6,921 bases of DNA, taken from NCBI GenBank assembly GCA_006226555.1, contig SBGS01000047.1:1-6921 (forward strand), in the 5' to 3' direction. The notes under the pieces were generated by a model that saw nothing but the letters and a program-made list of their open reading frames with translations, did no database searches and was not told the origin of the DNA. Source of the stretch: Bacteroidota bacterium. Its GTDB lineage: Bacteria; Bacteroidota; Bacteroidia; Flavobacteriales_D; Crocinitomicaceae. Positions 1-5,782 of the stretch are shown one piece after another (the first letter of the stretch is position 1; each line of letters starts with the position of its first letter). The position numbers were made by a program, and so were the translations under genes.

Positions 1-6
1 TGAAAA

Positions 7-1056
7 ATGTTTGAGCTCAATAAATTGGTAAGAACAAACATCCTGGCACTAAGTCCCTATTCCAGTGCACGGGATGAATTCTCCGGTTCAGAAGGAGTCT
101 TTCTGGATGCGAATGAGAACCCGTACGGAACACTTAACCGATATCCCGACCCTTATCAGAAGGAGTTAAAGGATCTATTAGCAGGTCTAAAGGGAGTTGG
201 ACGGAATGAGATCTTTGTAGGTAATGGTAGCGACGAAGTGATCGACTTGTTGTTTCGAGTTTTCTGCGATCCAGGCAAAGACAAAGCGCTGACATTTACA
301 CCTACTTACGGCATGTACGATGTTTCAGCTGCGATCAATGCTATAGAAATGATCAAGGTACCACTGACAAGCACGTTTGGGATCGACCTCGAACAAACAC
401 TTGCTAAAATGGATCAATCTGCGGTTAAGCTGACCTTTATTTGCTCTCCAAATAATCCTACGGGAAATGCCTTTCCCATTGAAATTATCGAAAAAATACT
501 CCAAAGAAATCAGGGTATCGTGGTGGTAGATGAAGCCTATATCGACTTTAGTTCAACTGCTTCTGCCATTCAATTGATTGGCTCCTACCCTAACCTGGTC
601 GTTACCCAAACGATGAGTAAAGCGCGAGGATTAGCCGGTGCCCGTGTTGGTTTCGCATATGCAAACTCGGCTATTATCAACCTATTGAACAAGGTTAAAC
701 CTCCTTACAATGTGAGTGCGCTCAATCAAAGGGCTGCCATTGATGCGCTATCCAATGAGCCTGGTTTTGAAGATCAACTTAAAACGATCTTAGAAGAACG
801 CTTCAGACTCTCAAGTGATTTATCGGGGCTTTCAATCGTTCAAATGGTCTATCCTTCGGAAGCAAATTTCCTTTTGGTAGCCTTTGATAATGCGAATACC
901 GTGTACAATGAGCTGGTAGAGCGCAAGATCATTGTTCGAAACAGAAACAGTGTAGTTCAAAACTGCATTCGGATAACGGTTGGAACACCGGAAGAAAATA
1001 CCTTATTGATCAACACACTTAAACAACTTGAAAATGAAAAAAGCACTCTTTATTGA
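7..1056 (+). CDS. hisC: Histidinol-phosphate aminotransferase
   Basis: This PLP-dependent fold-type I enzyme transfers the amino group of glutamate to imidazole-acetol phosphate, giving L-histidinol phosphate in the cytoplasm. At 349 residues it has the usual family length. Visible motifs are DANENPYG near residues 34-41, which opens the substrate site; GNGSDE at 72-77, which contacts the cofactor phosphate; SPNNPTG at 147-153; VVVDEAY at 172-178 with the pyridine-binding Asp175; and SKARGLAGARVGFA at 204-217, whose Lys205 should form the Schiff base. A C-terminal IRITVG segment holds Arg322, probably the carboxylate-binding arginine. The ATG at 7 is chosen because the protein then begins MFELNKLVR, like related Bacteroidota HisC proteins as I recall them. 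A TGA at 1-3 may end an upstream gene, presumably hisD. The 3' end overlaps hisB by 23 nt. Confidence 0.97.
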   Translation: MFELNKLVRTNILALSPYSSARDEFSGSEGVFLDANENPYGTLNRYPDPYQKELKDLLAGLKGVGRNEIFVGNGSDEVIDLLFRVFCDPGKDKALTFTPTYGMYDVSAAINAIEMIKVPLTSTFGIDLEQTLAKMDQSAVKLTFICSPNNPTGNAFPIEIIEKILQRNQGIVVVDEAYIDFSSTASAIQLIGSYPNLVVTQTMSKARGLAGARVGFAYANSAIINLLNKVKPPYNVSALNQRAAIDALSNEPGFEDQLKTILEERFRLSSDLSGLSIVQMVYPSEANFLLVAFDNANTVYNELVERKIIVRNRNSVVQNCIRITVGTPEENTLLINTLKQLENEKSTLY

Positions 1057-2125
1057 TCGGGATGGAACCCTGGTCATTGAACCACCCATCGATTTTCAGC
1101 TAGATAGTCTGGAAAAGTTGGAGTACTACCCCGGCGTATTTCGCTGGTTATCCCGAATAGCGGAAGAGCTGGATTACGAACTTGTTATGGTAACCAATCA
1201 GGATGGTTTGGGTACGCCTTCTTTTCCGGAAGATACCTTCTGGCCTACTCAAAACAAGATCATTCAAGCCTTTGAAAAAGAAGGGGTGGTCTTCAATGAA
1301 ATATTGATCGATAGAAGTTTTCCTGAGGATAATGCACCGACGAGAAAACCGGGTACAGCCATGCTTAATAAATACATCTACGGCAACTACGATCTTTCCA
1401 ATTCATTTGTGATCGGAGATCGAGAAACGGATGTTCAGTTGGCTTTGAACCTGGGAGCAAAGGGTATCTTCATCGGCGAAAATTGTTCGCTTGAAACGGC
1501 CCTCACAACCAAAAGCTGGAAAGAGATCTATTCGTTCCTAAAGGCAAAACCGAGAACTGCTGAACGAAGAAGAAAAACCAACGAAACCGATATCCGGATC
1601 GCTTTGAACCTTGACGGAGGCGGCAGAAGTCAGATCTCAACAGGCTTAGGCTTCTTTGATCACATGTTGGAACAACTTTCCAAGCACGGAGGAATCGATC
1701 TGAACATTGAGGTACAGGGTGACCTGGAGATCGATGAACACCACACGATGGAGGATGTTGCCATTTGTCTTGGTGAAACGTTCCTTGAAGCGCTTGGATC
1801 GAAAAAAGGAATCGAACGCTACGGCTTTTTACTTCCTATGGACGACTGTCTTGCCCAAGCTGCAATTGATTTTGGAGGCAGACCTTGGCTGGTTTGGGAG
1901 GCCGATTTTAATCGCGAAAAAATAGGCGACGTCCCCACCGAAATGTTCTATCACTTCTTCAAATCCTTTACCGATGGTGCAAAATGCAACCTAAACATAA
2001 AAGCCGAAGGCAATAACGAACACCACAAGATCGAATCCATTTTCAAAGCATTTGCGAAAGCGATAAAAATGGCTATTCAACAAACAAACGATTATTCAAT
2101 ACCCAGTACAAAAGGAACATTATGA
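1034..2125 (+). CDS. hisB: Bifunctional histidinol-phosphatase / imidazoleglycerol-phosphate dehydratase
   Basis: This 363-residue fusion catalyses two non-consecutive steps: IGP dehydration (C-terminal domain) and histidinol-phosphate dephosphorylation (N-terminal domain). The N-terminal HAD-type phosphatase (about 1-165) shows FIDRDGTL with nucleophile Asp8 and acid/base Asp10, VTNQDG at 53-58, RKPG with Lys105, and IGDRETD at 127-133. The dehydratase domain (from about 178) has the metal-binding motifs FFDHMLEQLSKH (207-218), DEHHTMED (234-241), EMFYHF (303-308) and NEHHKIES (328-335), and ends in the typical STKGTL. An ungapped comparison with the E. coli protein, from memory, shows that the CxH...CxC zinc cluster of the phosphatase is replaced by Asp93, Ser95, Ala101 and Thr103. 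I chose the ATG at 1034 over the in-frame TTG at 1028 because MKKALFIDRDGT is the normal N-terminus. The gene overlaps hisC by 23 nt and hisH by ATGA. Confidence 0.96.
   Translation: MKKALFIDRDGTLVIEPPIDFQLDSLEKLEYYPGVFRWLSRIAEELDYELVMVTNQDGLGTPSFPEDTFWPTQNKIIQAFEKEGVVFNEILIDRSFPEDNAPTRKPGTAMLNKYIYGNYDLSNSFVIGDRETDVQLALNLGAKGIFIGENCSLETALTTKSWKEIYSFLKAKPRTAERRRKTNETDIRIALNLDGGGRSQISTGLGFFDHMLEQLSKHGGIDLNIEVQGDLEIDEHHTMEDVAICLGETFLEALGSKKGIERYGFLLPMDDCLAQAAIDFGGRPWLVWEADFNREKIGDVPTEMFYHFFKSFTDGAKCNLNIKAEGNNEHHKIESIFKAFAKAIKMAIQQTNDYSIPSTKGTL
2112..2116 (+). promoter_or_regulatory. Possible Shine-Dalgarno sequence for hisH
   Basis: An AAGGA lies within the last codons of hisB, five bases before the hisH ATG at 2122. 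It is the only well-placed purine-rich ribosome-binding match I see among the six his genes; the other starts have no convincing one. In Bacteroidota most genes lack such sites, so it may be coincidental, because it also encodes Lys-Gly of the conserved HisB C-terminus. Confidence 0.3.
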
Positions 2126-2700
2126 TCGCTATCATTAAATACAATGCAGGAAATATTCGCTCGGTGCAAAATGCCCTTGATCGTCTTGGTGTGTCGTCCG
2201 TGATAACGGATGATCCTGAAACGATCAAAGCGGCCGAAAAAGTCATCTTTCCGGGCGTTGGAGAAGCGGGGTCTGCGATGAGCTATTTGCGCGAAAGAGA
2301 GCTGGATAGGGTCATTCGAGAGCTAAAACAACCCGTGCTTGGTATTTGCCTCGGACTACAACTCATGTGTGCTTCAAGTGAAGAAGGAAGTACTTCCTGT
2401 CTTGGAATCTTCCCGAACAAGGTAGTACGTTTCCAAGGGGATGCCATCATACCGCATATGGGATGGAACGCATTGGAAGTGAAGGGCGGTTCACTTTTGA
2501 ACGGAATCCGTTCGACCGATGACGTTTATTTTGTTCACAGCTATTACGCTGAAACGGGAGCATTTACGACAGGAATCGGAAATTATATTACTCCCTTCAG
2601 TGCGGTTTTGGAACGAGATAATTTTTATGCAACACAGTTTCACCCAGAGAAATCCGCAGGAATTGGTGAACGCATTTTACAAAACTTTTTAGCCTTATGA
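2122..2700 (+). CDS. hisH: Imidazole glycerol phosphate synthase, glutaminase subunit
   Basis: HisH hydrolyses glutamine and passes the ammonia to HisF through a channel in the HisH-HisF heterodimer. The 192-residue protein is a class I (triad) glutamine amidotransferase of normal length. The nucleophile Cys76 sits in the elbow GICLGLQ (74-80), and the other triad residues are His174 and Glu176 in the C-terminal QFHPEKS. FPGVGEAG (43-50) forms the oxyanion-strand region, and PHMGWN (111-116) and VYFVHSYY (135-142) are other family hallmarks. The ATG overlaps the hisB stop as ATGA, and its own TGA overlaps the hisA start in the same way, consistent with coupled translation. The hisF partner is two genes downstream, with hisA between them, the normal order in many bacteria. 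No key residue is missing. Confidence 0.97.
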   Translation: MIAIIKYNAGNIRSVQNALDRLGVSSVITDDPETIKAAEKVIFPGVGEAGSAMSYLRERELDRVIRELKQPVLGICLGLQLMCASSEEGSTSCLGIFPNKVVRFQGDAIIPHMGWNALEVKGGSLLNGIRSTDDVYFVHSYYAETGAFTTGIGNYITPFSAVLERDNFYATQFHPEKSAGIGERILQNFLAL

Positions 2701-3410
2701 AAATAATACCGGCAATAGACCTCATCGACGGAAAATGTGTCCGTTTGACAAAGGGAGATTACGCAACGAAACGTGTCTACAACGAGGACCCCGTCGAAGT
2801 TGCTAAGGCATTTGAGGATAATGGCGTCCGTTTTCTCCACCTAGTAGATCTTGATGGAGCGAAATCAAACAGGATCATCAATTATCCCGTTCTAGAGAAG
2901 ATAACAAAGGCAACTTCGCTTCAGGTAGATTTCGGTGGTGGACTTAAATCAGATAAGGACGTGCAAATTGCTTTCGAATCCGGTGCTGCACAAATAACCG
3001 GTGGTAGTGTTGCTGCAAAAGACAGAACGCTCTTCTTGCGATGGCTGGAACGATACGGTAGCGAGAAGATCATCCTTGGCGCAGATTGCAGTAACCGCAA
3101 GATCGCTACAGATGGATGGTTGAATAGCTCCGAGCTTGACGTTCTAGACTTCATTCAAGCCTATCAAGAGCAGGGAATTCGAACAGTGATCTCAACAGAT
3201 ATCGCAAAAGACGGTATGCTAGCGGGCCCATCCATCGAATTATACCGTGCTATTTTGAACAGAACTGATGTAGCTTTGATCGCAAGTGGAGGAATTACAA
3301 CTCTTAACGACTTAGAAGAGCTGAGTGCAATCGGTTGCAGCGGTGCGATCATCGGAAAAGCCATTTATGAAGGACATATTACCTTAAAAGAACTATCACA
3401 GTTATGTTAA
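2697..3410 (+). CDS. hisA: ProFAR isomerase (HisA)
   Basis: HisA is a cytoplasmic TIM-barrel enzyme that converts ProFAR to PRFAR by an Amadori rearrangement, supplying the substrate of HisF-HisH. The 237-residue protein shows the expected catalytic aspartates: Asp8 in IPAIDLIDG at the end of strand 1, and Asp168 in STDIAKDGM on strand 5. Phosphate-binding glycines are seen in DFGGGLKS (78-85) and TGGSVA (101-106) in one half and in IASGGI (195-200) and IGKAIYEG (219-226) in the other, reflecting the ancient half-barrel duplication shared with HisF. The HisA-type pattern VDLDGA (50-55), in place of LDITAT in the HisF next door, supports the assignment. The start overlaps the hisH stop (ATGA) and the stop overlaps the hisF start by 7 nt (ATGTTAA). 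The protein ends unusually in a cysteine, with no evident meaning. Confidence 0.96.
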   Translation: MKIIPAIDLIDGKCVRLTKGDYATKRVYNEDPVEVAKAFEDNGVRFLHLVDLDGAKSNRIINYPVLEKITKATSLQVDFGGGLKSDKDVQIAFESGAAQITGGSVAAKDRTLFLRWLERYGSEKIILGADCSNRKIATDGWLNSSELDVLDFIQAYQEQGIRTVISTDIAKDGMLAGPSIELYRAILNRTDVALIASGGITTLNDLEELSAIGCSGAIIGKAIYEGHITLKELSQLC

Positions 3411-4156
3411 AGAAACGAATTATTCCTTGTCTTGACATCAAGGATGGAAGAACAGTTAAAGGGATCAATTTTGTAGACATTCGCGATGCGGGCGACCCCA
3501 TTGAATTGGCAACCCGTTACGTTCAAGAAGGTGCGGATGAGCTCGTCTTCCTGGATATCACGGCTACAGTAGAAAAACGTGAAACGCTAGCGGAGCTCGT
3601 AGAAAATGTCGCCAGGGCCATAGATATTCCATTTACGGTAGGTGGCGGTATTCAAGCGATAGCGGATGTGCGAAGGATCATTGCAGCCGGAGCGGATAAG
3701 ATCTCGCTAAACTCTGCAGCAATAAAACGTCCGGAACTTATTCGTGAGATTGCGGGTGAATTCGGAAGTCAATGTGTCGTTGTAGCAATGGATGTAAAAT
3801 GCATTGATGGTCGATGGAAAGTTTTTGTCAAGGGCGGCCGAGAGGAAACAGAATGGGATGCGATCGAATGGGCGAAGAAAGCTGTATCACTTGGAGCGGG
3901 CGAATTACTTTTAACCTCGATGAACAATGATGGAACAAAAAAAGGGTTCGCACTGGATATAACGCAAGCCATTTGTAAAGCAGTTAATGTTCCTGTTATT
4001 GCGTCAGGAGGCGCAGGTTCAAAAGAAGACTTTGAGAAACTTTTTCAAGAAACGGATGCCACAGGCGGACTTGCAGCGAGCATTTTTCACTACAACGAGT
4101 TACCAATACCCGAACTTAAATCGTATTTAAAAACTAAAAATATACCGATCCGATGA
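3404..4156 (+). CDS. hisF: Imidazole glycerol phosphate synthase, cyclase subunit
   Basis: HisF uses ammonia delivered by HisH to convert PRFAR into imidazole glycerol phosphate and AICAR, which returns to purine synthesis. The 250-residue TIM barrel is of normal length. Catalytic Asp11 lies in IIPCLDIKDG and Asp130 in VVAMDVK. Other family features are FLDITAT (49-55), FTVGGGI (77-83), SLNSAA (101-106), LLTSMNNDGTKKGF (169-182) and IASGGAGS (199-206). Near the C-terminus, ASIFHY (225-230) and the IPELKSYL segment are typical. The usual loop sequence SMD reads SMN here, a change I believe is common in Bacteroidota. The ATG overlaps the hisA stop by 7 nt, and the TGA overlaps the hisIE ATG. 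There is no recognisable Shine-Dalgarno site, so initiation probably depends on ribosomes finishing hisA. Confidence 0.97.
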   Translation: MLKKRIIPCLDIKDGRTVKGINFVDIRDAGDPIELATRYVQEGADELVFLDITATVEKRETLAELVENVARAIDIPFTVGGGIQAIADVRRIIAAGADKISLNSAAIKRPELIREIAGEFGSQCVVVAMDVKCIDGRWKVFVKGGREETEWDAIEWAKKAVSLGAGELLLTSMNNDGTKKGFALDITQAICKAVNVPVIASGGAGSKEDFEKLFQETDATGGLAASIFHYNELPIPELKSYLKTKNIPIR

Positions 4157-4737
4157 ACGTTGATTTTACAAAAGGAAATGGCCTTGTACCCGTAATTGTG
4201 CAAGACTCCACAACACTTCAAGTGCTGATGTTGGGTTATATGAATGCCGAAGCCTTGCAGTTAACTATAGAAACCAAGAAGGTGACCTTCTTCAGCCGAA
4301 GTAAAAACCGACTCTGGATGAAAGGTGAAAGTTCGGGTAATACACTCGAATTGATCGACCTGCGTTACGATTGCGATCAAGATAGTATTCTTGCACTCGT
4401 AAAACCTAAGGGGCCAACCTGCCACAAAGGAACCACAAGTTGTTTCGGCGAAAAGGAAACTAAAGGATTTATATACCAGTTAGAAGCGACTATCGATCAG
4501 CGTATTTCTGAAAATGCAGTTGACTCCTATACGAATCAGCTTTACCGAAAAGGCATCAATAAAGTGGCGCAAAAAGTGGGTGAAGAAGCCGTTGAGCTCG
4601 TAATTGAAGCGATGGATAACAATGATGTCCTCTTTAAAAATGAAGCTGCGGACCTACTTTATCACTATTTGATCCTTCTGAGAGCTAAAGGATATCGATT
4701 GGAAGATATAGAAGCAGTTTTAATGGATAGAAGATAA
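4153..4737 (+). CDS. hisIE: Bifunctional PR-AMP cyclohydrolase / PR-ATP pyrophosphohydrolase
   Basis: This 194-residue fusion carries out the second and third steps of the pathway: hydrolysis of phosphoribosyl-ATP to phosphoribosyl-AMP by the C-terminal HisE domain, then ring opening to ProFAR by the N-terminal HisI domain. HisI (about 1-105) shows MLGYMN (26-31), the FFSRSKNRLWMKGE block (46-59), the magnesium-binding YDCDQDSIL (72-80; Asp73, Asp75, Asp77) and the zinc ligands Cys90 and Cys97 in GPTCHKGTTSCF, together with Cys74. HisE (about 108-194) is an all-helical MazG-like domain with INKVAQKVGEEAVELV (135-150) and NEAADLLYHYL (163-173), whose acidic residues bind metal. It is the last his gene and ends in TAA at 4735-4737. 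No obvious terminator follows, so read-through into the next gene is possible. Confidence 0.97.
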   Translation: MNVDFTKGNGLVPVIVQDSTTLQVLMLGYMNAEALQLTIETKKVTFFSRSKNRLWMKGESSGNTLELIDLRYDCDQDSILALVKPKGPTCHKGTTSCFGEKETKGFIYQLEATIDQRISENAVDSYTNQLYRKGINKVAQKVGEEAVELVIEAMDNNDVLFKNEAADLLYHYLILLRAKGYRLEDIEAVLMDRR

Positions 4738-4764
4738 CCTTCGAATAATTCGTAAATTGGTTAT
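4734..4764. repeat. Weak inverted repeat between hisIE and the lipoprotein gene
   Basis: ATAACC (4734-4739, spanning the hisIE stop) is the exact reverse complement of GGTTAT (4759-4764), which abuts the next gene's start. Between them lies a smaller palindrome, CGAA-TAA-TTCG (4742-4752). The RNA could fold into a 6-bp stem, an internal loop and a 4-bp stem. There is no T-tract, so it does not look like an intrinsic terminator. The arms are short and AT-rich, and the match could be chance. Confidence 0.3.
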
Positions 4765-4766
4765 TG

Positions 4767-5720
4767 ATGAAAAAGTTGAGTTTTTTGATCAGATACACAT
4801 TCATTTCGGCGATTGGAATGATCATGTTTCCTGGATGCAAAGCGGATTCCTCGCTCATCCATATCCAAAAGCGTAAACGCCTGAAGCACATTCCGGATGC
4901 ATCAGGGATCATCAATAACGACAAGCACTATATGATCATTGGAGACAATTCGCCTTATCTCTACCAACTTGACGGTTCGTTTGAGCATGTAAAAAAGATC
5001 CGTTTGGTTGAAAGTTTATCTGAGTCAGGAGACAAGCTCCCCAAAAAGTCTAAACCCGATCTGGAAAGTATGGCTGTATGGAAGGATTCCATATTGATCC
5101 TAGGGTCCGGTTCCAGGGAGGAAACGAGAGATGTACTTTATTTATTCGATCATAAAAACGAGATCGTTAGCCAATTTAACATTCATGAACTGTATGATCA
5201 TTTTCGAAAGGCATTTAAAGAAAAAGAGATCAACATTGAAGGATTCGTGATCGATGAAGGATATGTTTTTTTTCTTGATCGCAGATCTAATTGTATCATT
5301 CGTACCGAGAGAAAAGATCTCTTTGACCATATTTTTAGGGATTCGGATCTTCCGGAAATTTCATTGTTTCCATATAAGTTGCCTTCAATTGATGGCATAA
5401 AAAGTGGTTTTTCAGGTGCAACGCTCTCTAGAGATCGGAACTACTTGTATTTCACATCATCAGTAGAAAGAAATGGAAGTTCAGATCAAAAAATACTCGG
5501 AAGCTTTATCGGCCGCATTAAAATGAATAATGAAGTACCCGGTCAAGTGGAATTTGTAGATCGATTCCCTGAATCCCATGGTCTACTCAAAATAGAGTCC
5601 ATTGCACTTGTGGCTGAAGGTCAAAAGTCGGTAAATCTGATCGTTGTGAGTGATAGTGATGGAAATGGCTCACATGCCATAAAGTGCCGATTAAAAATTA
5701 AGAATGAGTCTAAATTATAG
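4767..5720 (+). CDS. Probable lipoprotein of unknown function with five propeller-like repeats
   Basis: The function is not known. The 317-residue protein begins with a basic end and a hydrophobic stretch (about 5-21), then FPGC with Cys24, a loose lipobox that suggests lipidation and anchoring in the cell envelope. The rest contains five regularly spaced units, each starting with an [E/S]-[G/S]-hydrophobic motif at residues 46, 100, 158, 216 and 277, followed by hydrophobic strands. This spacing of 54-61 residues points to a five-bladed beta-propeller. Conserved-looking islands are GDNSPYLY (59-66), KPDLES (96-101), LGSGSREE (112-119) and VVSDSDG (293-299). They resemble what I recall of the Bacteroidota family DUF6929, an unverified guess. 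An in-frame TTG at 4764 adds one residue, but ATG at 4767 is preferred. The gene lies 29 nt after hisIE and may be co-transcribed, though nothing ties it to histidine synthesis. Confidence 0.85.
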   Translation: MKKLSFLIRYTFISAIGMIMFPGCKADSSLIHIQKRKRLKHIPDASGIINNDKHYMIIGDNSPYLYQLDGSFEHVKKIRLVESLSESGDKLPKKSKPDLESMAVWKDSILILGSGSREETRDVLYLFDHKNEIVSQFNIHELYDHFRKAFKEKEINIEGFVIDEGYVFFLDRRSNCIIRTERKDLFDHIFRDSDLPEISLFPYKLPSIDGIKSGFSGATLSRDRNYLYFTSSVERNGSSDQKILGSFIGRIKMNNEVPGQVEFVDRFPESHGLLKIESIALVAEGQKSVNLIVVSDSDGNGSHAIKCRLKIKNESKL

Positions 5721-5733
5721 CTTTTGTCACCTG

Positions 5734-5767
5734 AGTTACATGTTTAACCCTGCTTCAACACGTAACT
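5734..5767. repeat. Imperfect inverted repeat upstream of the secreted-protein gene
   Basis: The arms 5734-5744 (AGTTACATGTT) and 5757-5767 (AACACGTAACT) pair at 10 of 11 positions around a 12-nt loop. The one mismatch is A opposite C on the + strand transcript and would be a U-G wobble in a - strand transcript. On the + strand, two further G-U pairs could extend the base. No T-run follows on either strand, so a classical intrinsic terminator is unlikely. It sits 15 nt before the ATG at 5783, separated from it by an A-rich stretch. Possible roles are a hairpin at the gene boundary or an operator; neither is demonstrated. Confidence 0.5.
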
Positions 5768-5782
5768 TGCAGAAAAAAGTTC

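Noticed and set aside
1..6. TGA at the very start as the stop codon of hisD.
   Set aside because: Only three bases are available; gene order makes it plausible, but there is no coding evidence inside the window, so it is not listed as a feature.
1707..1925. 72-codon + strand open frame inside hisB.
   Set aside because: It covers the conserved dehydratase metal-binding region in another frame and is explained by hisB coding constraints.
4753..4760. TAAATTGG as a possible -7 element just before the lipoprotein gene.
   Set aside because: One base differs from the consensus, no -33 TTG lies at the right distance, and it would give an almost leaderless transcript.
5718..5726. TAGCTTTTG, resembling the Bacteroidota -7 element TAnnTTTG, before the secreted-protein gene.
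   Set aside because: The match is imperfect, it overlaps the preceding stop codon, and there is no TTG at the expected -33 spacing.
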